A stretch of 64,000 nt of DNA from Streptomyces leeuwenhoekii (GTDB lineage: Bacteria; Actinomycetota; Actinomycetes; Streptomycetales; Streptomycetaceae), in assembly GCF_001013905.1 (NCBI RefSeq), contig NZ_LN831790.1:6772001-6836000 (forward strand), written 5' to 3'. The notes beneath the pieces are model-generated. The model was not told the origin of the DNA. It ran no database searches and saw only the letters and a list, made by a program, of their open reading frames with translations. The translations under genes were made by a program, and so were the position numbers. Below, piece after piece: positions 15,848-24,454 of this stretch (position 1 is its first letter; every line of letters begins with the position of its first letter).

Positions 15848-17434
15848 TCACTGCCCGACCCGGCCCGGCTGGAGCACTCGCGTGAACAGCACGGTGCCGT
15901 CCTGTTCGCGCAGCCGCACCGTCATCTCCCCGCTGTCGCCGTCGATGTCCACCTCGCCGAAGAACTGGTAACCCCCCGCGGGGGAGACGTTGGCGGCGGT
16001 CGGCGCCTTCACGAACACCCGTTCGGGACCGAAGGTGCCGTCCAGCGCGCTGGCGGGGAACGCGCCCGCGTGCAGCGGGCCGGAGACGAACTCCCAGAAC
16101 GGCTCGAAGTCCTTGAACGCCGCCCGCGAGGGCTGGTAGTGCTGGGCCGAGGTGTGGTGCACGTCGGCCGTCAGCCACACCGTGCCGGTGATCCGCCGGT
16201 GCTTGACGAACCGCAGCAGCTCGGCGATCTGGAGCTCGCGCCCGAGCGGTACGCCCGGGTCGCCCTGCGCCACCGCCTCGACGTTCGCCTTCCCCTCCGT
16301 GGCGTCGGGTACCACCAGGCCGATCGGCATGTCCGCGGCGATCACCTTCCACACGGCCCGGGACCGCGCCAGTTCCCGCTTGAGCCACTCCAGTTGCTCG
16401 CGCCCGAGGATGCCCTGCGGGTCGACCCGCTCGTCGCCGGGCGAGTTGGGGTTGCGGTAGGTCCGCATGTCCAGCACGAACACGTCCAGCAGCGGGCCCT
16501 GCCGGAGCACCCGGTACACGCGGCCCTCCCGCGCTCCCGGCCGCAGCGTGGAGATCGGGAAGTACTCGGCGAACGCGCGGCGCGCCCGGGCCGTCAGCAC
16601 GTCCACCCGCTTCTCGGTGTAGCGGCTGTCCGTGTCGGCGATCATCTGGCCCGGGTACCAGTTGTTGCGCACCTCGTGGTCGTCCCACTGCACGATCACG
16701 GGGACCTGGGCGTTGAAGCGCCGCAGGTTCTCGTCGAGCAGGTTGTAGCGGAAGTTGCCGCGGAACTCGGCCAGCGTCTCGGCGACCTTGGACTTCTCCT
16801 CGGTGGTGATGTTGCGCCAGGTGCTGCCGTCGGGCAGGGCCGCCGTCTCCGGGATGGGGCCGTCGGCGTAGACGGTGTCGCCGCTGAAGAGGAAGAAGTC
16901 GGGGTCCAGGCGGGCCATCGCGTCGTAGATGCGGTAGCCGCCGAGGTCCGGGTTGATGCCCCAGCCCTGGCCCGCCTGGTCGCCGGACCACACGAAGCGC
17001 ACCCCGTCGCGCCGGCGCACCGGAACGGTCCGGAAGGTGCCGGTGACCGGCTCACCGGTACGGCGCGGGTCGTCCGGGTCGGCGAGCAGCACCCGGTAGT
17101 GGATCTGCTCGCCGGGCGGCAGGCCGTGCAGCCGGGTGGTGCCGGTGAAGTCCGTGTCCGGGCCCAGCAGCGGGCCGTGCCATCTGCGCGGGGCGCGGAA
17201 GGACTCGGTCGCCGACGTCTCCACGACCATGCGGGCGGGCCGGTCGGAGCGCACCCACACCAGCCCCGAGTCGGTGGTGACGTCCCCCGTCTGCACACCC
17301 CAGCCCGCGCTCGGCCGCCCGGACCGGGCGAACGCCGGTGCCGCGCCGAGCGCCGTGGGCAGGGTCAGGGCCGCGGAGGCGGCCAGGGAACCGCGCAGGA
17401 CGCCGCGGCGGCCAGGGAAGGGACGGTGGGACAT
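15848..17434 (-). CDS. phoD: PhoD-family alkaline phosphatase/phosphodiesterase, Tat-exported
   Basis: The 528-residue protein starts with a Tat-type signal (RRGVLRGSLAASAALTLP, cleavage near AFA-RS). It is followed by a fibronectin-like N-terminal domain (WGVQTGDVTTDSGLVWVRSD) and a metallophosphoesterase core. Metal-binding segments are VWSGDQAGQGWG, FFLFSGDTVYADGP, VQWDDHEVRNNW and VWLTADVHHTSAQ, the layout of PhoD Ca/Fe enzymes. It acts outside the membrane on phosphomonoesters or phosphodiesters. The ATG at 17434 follows GGAGGCGCAG. In Streptomyces such genes are often under PhoP control; I saw no clear PHO box in the short upstream gap. Confidence 0.92.
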   Translation of the reverse strand: MSHRPFPGRRGVLRGSLAASAALTLPTALGAAPAFARSGRPSAGWGVQTGDVTTDSGLVWVRSDRPARMVVETSATESFRAPRRWHGPLLGPDTDFTGTTRLHGLPPGEQIHYRVLLADPDDPRRTGEPVTGTFRTVPVRRRDGVRFVWSGDQAGQGWGINPDLGGYRIYDAMARLDPDFFLFSGDTVYADGPIPETAALPDGSTWRNITTEEKSKVAETLAEFRGNFRYNLLDENLRRFNAQVPVIVQWDDHEVRNNWYPGQMIADTDSRYTEKRVDVLTARARRAFAEYFPISTLRPGAREGRVYRVLRQGPLLDVFVLDMRTYRNPNSPGDERVDPQGILGREQLEWLKRELARSRAVWKVIAADMPIGLVVPDATEGKANVEAVAQGDPGVPLGRELQIAELLRFVKHRRITGTVWLTADVHHTSAQHYQPSRAAFKDFEPFWEFVSGPLHAGAFPASALDGTFGPERVFVKAPTAANVSPAGGYQFFGEVDIDGDSGEMTVRLREQDGTVLFTRVLQPGRVGQ

Positions 17435-17567
17435 GACTGCGCCTCCAGGGACGTGATCCGGCCGTTGTGCAGTGCCACACCTACGCGGGCGCCGCAGCGC
17501 GCATGGAAACCGGAGGTGAACAGTCGGCCGCGGAACACCGCCCCGCCCCTTGGCGCCGGGCGGCGGC

Positions 17568-18401
17568 TCAGCGCCTGCTGCCGTCCAGGACGACCCGGGC
17601 GACCAGGGCCGGATCGTCGCTCATCGGGACGTGGCCGCAGTGCGGCAGCCGCACCAGCCGCGCCCGCGGGATGGCGTGCTTGGCGCGCACGCCCTGCCGC
17701 GGCAGGAGCAGCCGGTCCCTGCTGCCCCAGGCCACGGTGACCGGTATGCCGGGCACGTCGTCGGTGAAGCGGACCTGCCGGCCGGAGCGCAGCGTCTCGA
17801 AGAATCCCTCCGCGCGGGCCAGCGCGAGCGTCTCGGCGACCACCGCCTCGGGGGAACGGCGTCCGGGCCGGGCGTAGATGGTGCTGGTCAGCACCGCGCG
17901 GCCGGCCGCGGTGCGCGACAGCCGCTCGACCAGCGGCACCGGCATGCGCTGGGCGGCGTGCCGCATGCCCGTCAGGAGTCCGAAGGCGTAGCGCCGCTCG
18001 GCGGGCGCCCAGAACCCCGCGGGGGACAGGGCGGTGACGGACCGTACGCGGTTGCCGCGGCCGAGTTCCAGGGCGAGCAGGCCACCGAGGGAGTTGCCCG
18101 CGGCGTGCGGCCGCTCGACCCCCAGGGCCTCGCAGAACGCGCCGAGCACGGCGGTCGTCGTCGCCAGGTCGTGGGACAGGCCGTCCGGCAGCGCCGGTGA
18201 CTCCCCGCACCCGGGCAGGTCGACGGCGATGACGTCGCGTTCGGCGGCGAGGATGTCCGCCACCGGGTCCCACGCCTGCCGGTGGTGGCCGATGCCGTGC
18301 AGCAGGAGCAGCGGGTCGCCGGTGCCCTTGCGCGCGTAGGCGAGGGTCGTGCGCCGCGGGCCGTCGGGGGTGGGGACCTGGAACGAGGCGGTGGCGGACA
18401 T
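17568..18401 (-). CDS. Alpha/beta-fold hydrolase
   Basis: A 277-residue alpha/beta hydrolase has the oxyanion motif LLLLHGIGHHRQAW, the Asp strand VIAVDLPGCGES, the nucleophile elbow AGNSLGGLLAL (Ser), and LVRLPHCGHVPMSDDP carrying the catalytic His. VTVAWGSRDRLLLP holds the acid Asp. No signal peptide is present. The substrate is unknown; members include esterases, C-C hydrolases and haloperoxidase-like enzymes. It is transcribed away from the sigma-factor gene, whose control region it shares. Confidence 0.9.
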   Translation of the reverse strand: MSATASFQVPTPDGPRRTTLAYARKGTGDPLLLLHGIGHHRQAWDPVADILAAERDVIAVDLPGCGESPALPDGLSHDLATTTAVLGAFCEALGVERPHAAGNSLGGLLALELGRGNRVRSVTALSPAGFWAPAERRYAFGLLTGMRHAAQRMPVPLVERLSRTAAGRAVLTSTIYARPGRRSPEAVVAETLALARAEGFFETLRSGRQVRFTDDVPGIPVTVAWGSRDRLLLPRQGVRAKHAIPRARLVRLPHCGHVPMSDDPALVARVVLDGSRR

Positions 18402-18467
18402 GGGGCTCCTTGTCGGGACGCGCGGGACCCCCGCCGGGGCGGCGGAGCCGCGACGGTCGTGTGCGTA

Positions 18468-18500
18468 GACAGACTGTCAGCAACACCTACCGATGGGTAG
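18468..18500. promoter_or_regulatory. Small palindromes in hydrolase/sigma divergent region
   Basis: GACAG-A-CTGTC (18468-18478) and CTACC-GATG-GGTAG (18487-18500) lie side by side between the divergent genes. I did not find the ECF41 promoter pair (TGTCACA...CGTC) clearly on either strand, so autoregulation by the sigma factor is not shown here. Confidence 0.35.
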
Positions 18501-18599
18501 CCCTCGGGTCCCTCCGGCCCCGCGACCGGGCCCGCGCCGCGCCCGCCGGGGCACCCGTCCCGTCTGGACACCGCCGGACGCGTCCGGTGGGATGGACCC

Positions 18600-19481
18600 G
18601 TGACCGCCGACACCGCCACCGACGTCTTCGAAGAGCACCGCCCCGTCCTCCTGGGGGTCGCCTATCGCATGCTGGGGCGCCTGGCCGACGCGGAGGACGT
18701 GGTCCAGGACGCCTGGCTGCGCTGGTCCGCCGCCGACCGCGCGGCGGTGCGCGAGCCGCGCGGCTACCTCGTGCGCGTCACCACCCGTCTGGCCATCGAC
18801 CGGCTGCGCCAGATCAGGACGCGGGGCGAGACCTACGTCGGCCCCTGGCTGCCCGAGCCCTACGCCACCGACTTCGCGGACACGGTCCCGGACACCGCCG
18901 AGCGGGCCGTGCTCGCCGACTCCGTCTCCCTCGCCGTCCTCGTCGTCCTGGAGTCGCTGTCGCCGCTGGAGCGGGCGGTGTTCGTGCTCAGGGAGGCGTT
19001 CGGCTACCCGTACGCGGAGATCGCCGCGATGCTCGACCGCGGTGAGGCGGCGGTGCGGCAGCTCGCCGGGCGGGCCCGCAGACACGTCGACGAACGGCGG
19101 CCGCGCTACGACGTCGACCCCGCCCAGCGCCGCGATCTCACCGAGCGTTTCCTCACCGCCGCGGCCGGCGGGGACCTCCAGGGGCTGATGTCCCTGCTCG
19201 CCCCCGACGTGCGCCTCGTCGGCGACAGCGGCGGCAAGGCCCAGGCGCCGCTGCGGGTGCTGGAGAGCGCCGACAAGGTGGGCCGCTTCCTCGTCGGCGC
19301 GGCCCGCAAGAGCGGCGCCGGACTCTCCTTCCGCCTCCTGGAGCTCAACGGCGGCCCCGCCGCGCTGGTGCTCTCCGGGGACAAGCCCGACTCCGTCTTC
19401 CAGCTCGATGTCGCCGACGGCCGCATCCAGGCCGTCTACATCATCCGCAACCCCGACAAGCTGCGCGCCCTGGCCGCCTGA
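18600..19481 (+). CDS. ECF41-group RNA polymerase sigma factor with SnoaL-like C-terminal extension
   Basis: The 293-residue protein contains sigma region 2 (VFEEHRPVLLGVAYRMLG, DAEDVVQDAWLRW), the YVGPWLPEP linker motif specific to ECF41-type factors, and region 4 (LSPLERAVFVLREAFGYPYA, then the HTH). A C-terminal SnoaL/NTF2-like domain of about 110 residues ends YIIRNPDKLRALAA. The NPDKL motif in this tail is the known internal control element of the group; the tail acts in place of a separate anti-sigma factor. The start is GTG at 18600, just upstream of the conserved N-terminus. No carboxymuconolactone decarboxylase or oxidoreductase partner gene, usual for ECF41, is adjacent. Confidence 0.92.
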   Translation: MTADTATDVFEEHRPVLLGVAYRMLGRLADAEDVVQDAWLRWSAADRAAVREPRGYLVRVTTRLAIDRLRQIRTRGETYVGPWLPEPYATDFADTVPDTAERAVLADSVSLAVLVVLESLSPLERAVFVLREAFGYPYAEIAAMLDRGEAAVRQLAGRARRHVDERRPRYDVDPAQRRDLTERFLTAAAGGDLQGLMSLLAPDVRLVGDSGGKAQAPLRVLESADKVGRFLVGAARKSGAGLSFRLLELNGGPAALVLSGDKPDSVFQLDVADGRIQAVYIIRNPDKLRALAA

Positions 19482-19492
19482 CCGCCCCTTCC

Positions 19493-19538
19493 CGACCGCG
19501 CGACAGCCCCCGTCTCGGGGGCTGTCGCGCGGTCGGGG
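19493..19538 (+). terminator. Strong stem-loop terminator after ECF41 gene
   Basis: CGCGACAGCCCCCG pairs with CGGGGGCTGTCGCG (14 bp, TCT loop), and after a 2-nt bulge CCCGAC pairs with GTCGGG. It lies 12 bp past the sigma-factor stop. Confidence 0.75.
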
Positions 19539-19633
19539 CGCGCATCCGGCGCGCGCACCCGCGCACGGCACCGTACGAACACCTTGTGAACGCTCTTCGA
19601 CACCGCCCGCGCGCGGCCCCGCCGGAGGGAGGA

Positions 19634-19668
19634 TTGGTCTTGACCAAGGGTGGGGGCCGACTTATGGT
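19634..19668 (+). promoter_or_regulatory. DasR/GntR-type operator overlapping a sigma-70 promoter
   Basis: TTGGTC-TT-GACCAA (19634-19647) is a perfect inverted repeat close to the DasR dre consensus (ACTGGTCTAGACCACT). It overlaps a -35 box TTGACC (19640-19645), 17 bp from a -10 box TATGGT (19663-19668). Transcription would begin near 19675, about 70 nt before the GntR gene. The repressor would block RNA polymerase directly. Confidence 0.7.
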
Positions 19669-19745
19669 CGCAGAGAAGTGCAACAACCTTTAATAAACAA
19701 GGGCGCTGAAAACGCCGCCGGACCACGGCGATCGCGGAGGACAGG

Positions 19746-20507
19746 GTGGGGACCACGCAGGTGGAAGCGGTGCCGGAGCCGAAGTACTGGCATCTGAGGA
19801 CCGTGCTCAGCGAGGCGCTGGACTCGGAGTTCTCCGTAGGCGAGATCCTGCCCAACGAGCGGGAGCTCGCCGCGCGCTTCGGCGTCGCCCGCGCCACGCT
19901 CCGCCAGGCCCTGGAACAGCTCGAACTCGAAGGCCGGCTCCAGCGCCGCCGCGGCGTCGGCACGACGGTGGCGCCGCCCCGCGTGGGCGTGTCCGTCGGC
20001 ACCGAACAGCACCTGTGGCCGGGAGCGCCCGGGGACGCCTGGCAGCCGTCCGACTGCACGCTGGCGGCCCCGCCCGCGGCCGTCGCCGACGCCCTGGGCA
20101 CCGGCCGCGACGAGGCCGTGCACACCGTGCGCCGCTCCCGCCGGACGCACGGCCGCCCCGTGGCCGCGGAACTGCTCTACGTCCCCGCCTCCTCGGTGCC
20201 CGACCTGTCCGCCATAGAGGCCCCGTCCGGGCCCGCCCGCGCCCGTGCCGTCCTGCGCGAGCTGCAGCGCCGGCAGCTCCAGCGGCAGGAGAGCGCCGTG
20301 GAACTCGGCTCGGCCCACGCGGAGGACGCCAAGGTGCTGGACCGGCTCCCGGGCTCGCCCGTGCTCGTCGTCACCACCCGCTACGTCGCCGGGGACCGCA
20401 CCGCCGCGCTCTCCGTGGCCACCTACCGCGCCGACACCTGCCGGCTGACCTTCGGCGACGCGGGCGGGGTGCAGATCCACCACGACCCGCCCAGCCGGGC
20501 CTGCTGA
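19746..20507 (+). CDS. GntR family regulator, HutC/DasR-type
   Basis: A 253-residue regulator has an N-terminal GntR winged helix (VGEILPNERELAARFGVARA, then TLRQALEQLELEGRLQRRRG, then VGTTV). Its C-terminal half of about 160 residues is UTRA-like with the usual SAELGSA/VLVVTTRYVAGDRTAALS layout. DasR-type members bind sugar phosphates and repress sugar uptake and catabolic genes. The start is a GTG at 19746 after GGAGGACAGG. A near-consensus dre site overlaps its own promoter, so autoregulation is very likely. The next gene, a ROK regulator, is convergent. Confidence 0.9.
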   Translation: MGTTQVEAVPEPKYWHLRTVLSEALDSEFSVGEILPNERELAARFGVARATLRQALEQLELEGRLQRRRGVGTTVAPPRVGVSVGTEQHLWPGAPGDAWQPSDCTLAAPPAAVADALGTGRDEAVHTVRRSRRTHGRPVAAELLYVPASSVPDLSAIEAPSGPARARAVLRELQRRQLQRQESAVELGSAHAEDAKVLDRLPGSPVLVVTTRYVAGDRTAALSVATYRADTCRLTFGDAGGVQIHHDPPSRAC

Positions 20508-20547
20508 GGGCGCCGCCGCCGACGTCCGCCCGGCGGGGCCGCCCGTC

Positions 20548-20565
20548 CCGCCGGGTCCCCGGCGG
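20548..20565. terminator. Bidirectional hairpin between convergent regulators
   Basis: CCGCCGGG-TC-CCCGGCGG is an 8-bp inverted repeat midway between the convergent GntR and ROK stops. The stem probably opens to leave a usable loop. Confidence 0.5.
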
Positions 20566-20580
20566 CAAGGCCCCCGCCGG

Positions 20581-21741
20581 TCACCGCTGGCGGGCCGTCA
20601 CCGTGCCCTCCACCGCGAACAACTGCTCCTCCACGTGGTCCAGCGCCAGCCGCAGCGCGCCCGTGGCCACGGCGGCCTCGCCGAGCAGCGACAGCGTCAC
20701 CTTCGGCGGGCGCAGGCAGTACCGGGCCAGCTCGCCGCGCAGCGGCTCCAGCACACCGTCCAGCCCCGACGCCCAGCCGCCGATCACCACCAGCTCGGGG
20801 TCGAGCGCGAGCGCCAGCGCCGCCACGTCGTGCACCAGCCGCTGGATGAACCGGTCGACGGCCGCGCGGGCCCGCCGGTCCCCTTCCCGCGCCCGCGCGA
20901 ACACCTCGGCCACCGCCTGCTCGTCGAGCGGATGCAGCGGCTGGTCCGTGGTCGACAGCAGCGCCTCCGGCGTCGCCTCCCGGCCCAGCAGATGCAGCGC
21001 CCCGATCTCCCCGGCCGCCCCGCCGTAGCCCCGGTGCAGCCGGCCGCCGATCAGCGCGCCGGCCCCCGGGCTCAGCCCGGCCAGGACGAACACCATGTCG
21101 TCGGACTCGGTCGCGGCGCCCTTCCAGTGCTCGGCGACCGCCGCCGCGTTCGCGTCGTTCTCCACCAGCACCGGGCACTTGAAGGAACGGCTCAGCCGCT
21201 CCCCGAGGCGCAGCCCCGTCCACCCGGGCAGCGCCGTGCCCAGCCGAACCGTGCCGTCCGCCTCCACGATGCCCGGCGTGGCCACGCCCACCGCCCGCAG
21301 GGAGCCCCGCGCGACACCGGCCCGGCGCAACAGCTCGGCCACCGCGGTACGCAGCCGTTCCAGCCGCTCGCCGGCCGCGGCGGACTCGCCGACCTCCTTG
21401 GTCTGCGCGCCGATCACCCGGCCGTCCAGGTCGGCCAGCAGCGCCGCGACCCGGTGCGCCCCGATCTCCAGACCCAGCAGATGACCCGCCTCCGCGCGGA
21501 ACCGGAACCGCCGCGCGGGCCGCCCCTGCCGCCGCGCGGCTCCCTCCTCCGCGGCCGTCTCGACGACGAGACCCGCCTCGGTCAGGCCCTCCACGACGCC
21601 CTCGACGGTCGGCCGGGACAGTCCCGTCACCCGCGTGATCTCGGTGAGCGTCGCACAGTCCGTGGCACGCAGCGCGTGCAGCACCACCGCGGAGTTGATC
21701 CTCCGCAGCAGCGAGGGATCCCCGCCGGTCAGCCGCCCCAC
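20581..21741 (-). CDS. ROK family transcriptional regulator
   Basis: The 386-residue protein combines an N-terminal winged helix (RRINSAVVLHALRATDCATL, TRVTGLSRPTVEGVVEGLTE) with a ROK sugar-kinase-like domain (LGLEIGAHRVAALLADLDGR, VENDANAAAVAEHWKG, GLSPGAGALIGGRLHRGYGG). The zinc-binding CxCGxxGC motif usual in ROK proteins is absent; the equivalent stretch reads ALHLLGREATPEALLS. Metal binding is therefore unlikely and the effector site may differ. The start is GTG at 21741 after GGGAGGACGG. It is probably a carbohydrate-responsive repressor. With the convergent GntR gene it forms a two-regulator locus without a transporter beside it. Confidence 0.9.
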   Translation of the reverse strand: MGRLTGGDPSLLRRINSAVVLHALRATDCATLTEITRVTGLSRPTVEGVVEGLTEAGLVVETAAEEGAARRQGRPARRFRFRAEAGHLLGLEIGAHRVAALLADLDGRVIGAQTKEVGESAAAGERLERLRTAVAELLRRAGVARGSLRAVGVATPGIVEADGTVRLGTALPGWTGLRLGERLSRSFKCPVLVENDANAAAVAEHWKGAATESDDMVFVLAGLSPGAGALIGGRLHRGYGGAAGEIGALHLLGREATPEALLSTTDQPLHPLDEQAVAEVFARAREGDRRARAAVDRFIQRLVHDVAALALALDPELVVIGGWASGLDGVLEPLRGELARYCLRPPKVTLSLLGEAAVATGALRLALDHVEEQLFAVEGTVTARQR

Positions 21742-21926
21742 CGTCCGTCCTCCCAGCTCGTGCGCGTGTTGGCCGGATCGTACTCGGCAGTGCGCACCCC
21801 GGCGAGCGCGGCCCCGGGCGCCCGCCCGGCGTCCTTCCGGCGGGCGCGGGCCCCGGCCCGGCGCGGCGGCCCCGCCGGCCGCTGACGGACCGCCAATTGT
21901 CAGTGGCGGCTGCTCTACTGGGACCC

Positions 21927-22367
21927 ATGGACAGCGCGCGGTACATCGCCCTCATCGACGAGCTGTGCTTGCGTCCCTTCCCGGCGGAGCACGGCCCGTC
22001 GGACACCGGCGCCGCGGGGCCCGGCTGGCACCTGGCGGAGCTGGCGGGCAGTCACGGCCTGCGGGACGGCGACCCGGCGGGGCGGGCGGTGGCGGTGGAG
22101 CAGTGCGAGATGGAGCGCGACGCCCTGCACGAGCACATGGCGTCGCGATGGGGGGAGGGGGACGTGCTGAACCTGCAGACCGTCCTGCTGCGCACCGACC
22201 GGGAGGAGATACCCGAGCCGTGGGCCTCGCTCAGCGCCCGCGCGCGCGTGGCCTACCTCTGGGCGGCGCGGGGGACCGGCCGCTGGATCGCCGTGGCCGT
22301 CGCCGACCGGGACGAGGCGGACGAGGTGCAGCTCCTGGCCGTGGTCACCCGGGCGGACCCGCCGTGA
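21927..22367 (+). CDS. Hypothetical protein
   Basis: A 146-residue acidic soluble protein starts MDSARYIALIDELCLRPFPA. It has helical N-terminal and beta-rich C-terminal parts (VAYLWAARGTGRWIAVAVAD, EVQLLAVVTRA). There is no signal, membrane segment or known motif. The frame is open 30 bp upstream, but no ribosome site marks another start. It is divergent from the ROK regulator and convergent with mug. I do not recognise a family. Confidence 0.6.
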   Translation: MDSARYIALIDELCLRPFPAEHGPSDTGAAGPGWHLAELAGSHGLRDGDPAGRAVAVEQCEMERDALHEHMASRWGEGDVLNLQTVLLRTDREEIPEPWASLSARARVAYLWAARGTGRWIAVAVADRDEADEVQLLAVVTRADPP

Positions 22368-22396
22368 CGGGAGAGGGCCGGCCACGCCCCCGCCGG

Positions 22397-22942
22397 TCAC
22401 GCCTCGGCGGCGACGCGCAGCCGCGCGAACTCCTCCGCCATCGTCTGCGCCGTCCAGTGCGCGTTCAGCCCGCTGGGGTTGGGCAGCACCCATACGCGGG
22501 TGTCGCCGATCGTCCGCTCCTGCGGACCCACCTGGGCCTTGCGGTCGTCGAAGGCCGCCCGGTAGGCGGTGACCCCCACCACGGCCAGCCAGCGGGGCCG
22601 CAGCCGCGCCACCTTCAGGGCGAGCAGCCGCCCGCCCTCCTGGTACTCCCGTGCGGAGAGCTCGTCCGCCCGCGCGGTCGGCCGCGCGACCACATTGGTG
22701 ATGCCGAGCCCGTACGACAGCAGCTCCCGCTGCTCGGACGGCTTCAGCAGCCTCGGCGTGAATCCCGACAGGTGCAGCACCGGCCAGAACCGGTTGCCGG
22801 GGCGGGCGAAGTGGTGGCCGGTCGCGGCCGACATCAGACCGGGGTTGATACCGCAGAAGAGCACCCGCAGGCCGTCCGCGACCACGTCCGGCACCGGACG
22901 GTCGCGGGCGGCCTCGAGCTCCTCGGGGGTGAAGCGCGTCAG
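22397..22942 (-). CDS. mug: G/U mismatch-specific DNA glycosylase
   Basis: The 181-residue product shows the Mug/UDG family-2 motifs LRVLFCGINPGLMSAATGHH (GINPG catalytic loop with Asn) and WVLPNPSGLNAHWT (NPSGLNAH, the intercalation loop). It removes U or T mispaired with G. The gene overlaps the purB stop. The first plausible codon is CTG at 22942, spaced 7 nt from GGGAG, with no ATG, GTG or TTG nearby before the conserved core. That would be a rare CTG start, coupled to purB translation. A later GTG (VPDVVADG) would remove the N-terminal helix. Confidence 0.88.
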   Translation of the reverse strand: MTRFTPEELEAARDRPVPDVVADGLRVLFCGINPGLMSAATGHHFARPGNRFWPVLHLSGFTPRLLKPSEQRELLSYGLGITNVVARPTARADELSAREYQEGGRLLALKVARLRPRWLAVVGVTAYRAAFDDRKAQVGPQERTIGDTRVWVLPNPSGLNAHWTAQTMAEEFARLRVAAEA

Positions 22943-24381
22943 AGGATCGCTCCCGGGGTGTAACCGGCCGCCTCCGGGCGCTGCTTCACGATCTCCTCGA
23001 CGCGGCCGACGACGGCGGCGACCTGATCGGCCGCGGCACCGGTGAAGGACAGCTTGTCGGCCATCAGCGCGTCCAGCTCGGCGCGGTCGAGCGGGATGCG
23101 CTCGTCGGCGGCGAGCCGGTCGAGCAGCTCGTTGCGCTCGGCGCCCTGTTCCCGCATGGCGAGGGCGCAGGCGACGGCGTTCTCCTTGATCGCCTCGTGC
23201 GCGACCTCGCGGCCGACGCCCGCGCGCACCGAGGCCATCAGCACCTTGGTCGTGGCCAGGAACGGCAGGTAGCGGTCCAGCTCCCGGGCGACGACGGCCG
23301 GGAAGGCGCCGAACTCGTCGAGCACGGTCAGGAACGTCTCCAGCAGACCGTCCAGCGCGAAGAAGGCGTCCGGCAGCGCGACCCGGCGCACCACCGAGCA
23401 GGACACGTCGCCCTCGTTCCACTGGTCGCCCGCCAGCTCGCCGGTCATCGAGGCGTAGCCGCGCAGGATCACCATCAGGCCGTTGACGCGCTCGCAGGAG
23501 CGGGTGTTCATCTTGTGCGGCATCGCGGAGGAGCCGACCTGCCCGGGCTTGAAGCCCTCGGTGACCAGCTCGTGCCCGGCCATCAGCCGGATGGTCTTCG
23601 CCAGCGACGACGGCGCCGCCGCCAGTTGCACCAGCGCGGTGACGACCTCGTAGTCCAGCGAGCGCGGGTAGACCTGGCCGACCGAGGTGAAGGCGTCGGA
23701 GAAGCCCAGGTGCCCGGCGATGCGGCGCTCCAGCTCCGCCAGATTGCCCGCGTCCCCGCCGAGCAGGTCAAGCATGTCCTGCGCGGTGCCCACCGGGCCC
23801 TTGATGCCGCGCAGCGGGTAGCGGCCCAGCAGCTCCTCGACGCGGCCGTAGGCCACCAGCAGCTCGTCGGCGGCGGTGGCGAAGCGCTTGCCCAGCGTCG
23901 TGGCCTGCGCGGCCACGTTGTGCGAGCGGCCGGCCATGACCAGCTCGCCGTACTCGCCGGCGAGCTTGCCCAGGCGGGCGAGGACGGCGACGGTACGGTC
24001 GCGCATCAGCTCCAGCGAACGCCGGATCTGGAGCTGCTCGACGTTCTCCGTCAGGTCGCGGGAGGTCATGCCCTTGTGCACGTGCTCGTGCCCGGCGAGG
24101 TCGTTGAACTCCTCGATCCGCGCCTTCACGTCGTGCCGGGTGACCTTCTCGCGCTCGGCGATGGAGGCCAGGTCGACCTGGTCGAGGACGCGCTCGTAGT
24201 CGGCGATCGCCTCGTCGGGCACCTCGATGCCGAGGTCCTTCTGGGCCCGCAGCACGGCGAGCCAGAGCTGCCGCTCCAGCTTCACCTTCTGCTCGGGCGA
24301 CCAGAGCGTGGCGAGCTCGGCGGAGGCGTACCGTCCGGCGAGGACGTTCGGGATGCGGGGCTTGGCGGGAGCGGAAGTCAC
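22939..24381 (-). CDS. purB: Adenylosuccinate lyase
   Basis: The 480-residue enzyme of the fumarase/aspartase superfamily acts twice in purine synthesis (SAICAR to AICAR, and adenylosuccinate to AMP). It carries KPRIPNVLAGRYAS at the start, GHEHVHKGMTSRDLTENVEQ (catalytic His region), AGRSHNVAAQATTLGKRFA, and the signature loop GSSAMPHKMNTRSCERV with the catalytic Ser. The start is GTG at 24381, which gives the usual Streptomyces length. A longer open frame upstream has no conserved residues. The 3' end overlaps mug by 4 bp. Confidence 0.95.
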   Translation of the reverse strand: MTSAPAKPRIPNVLAGRYASAELATLWSPEQKVKLERQLWLAVLRAQKDLGIEVPDEAIADYERVLDQVDLASIAEREKVTRHDVKARIEEFNDLAGHEHVHKGMTSRDLTENVEQLQIRRSLELMRDRTVAVLARLGKLAGEYGELVMAGRSHNVAAQATTLGKRFATAADELLVAYGRVEELLGRYPLRGIKGPVGTAQDMLDLLGGDAGNLAELERRIAGHLGFSDAFTSVGQVYPRSLDYEVVTALVQLAAAPSSLAKTIRLMAGHELVTEGFKPGQVGSSAMPHKMNTRSCERVNGLMVILRGYASMTGELAGDQWNEGDVSCSVVRRVALPDAFFALDGLLETFLTVLDEFGAFPAVVARELDRYLPFLATTKVLMASVRAGVGREVAHEAIKENAVACALAMREQGAERNELLDRLAADERIPLDRAELDALMADKLSFTGAAADQVAAVVGRVEEIVKQRPEAAGYTPGAIL

Positions 24382-24454
24382 GTGTACGGATTCTACTGGC
24401 GATTCCTGCAGGCCAGCGCCACGGGGTTCTTTGGCGGAAGCTACGAGAGGCACC

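Noticed and set aside
18592..18603. ATG GAC CCG TGA overlapping the sigma-factor GTG
   Set aside because: Three codons with no good ribosome site; considered coincidental, unlike the sbcD leader.
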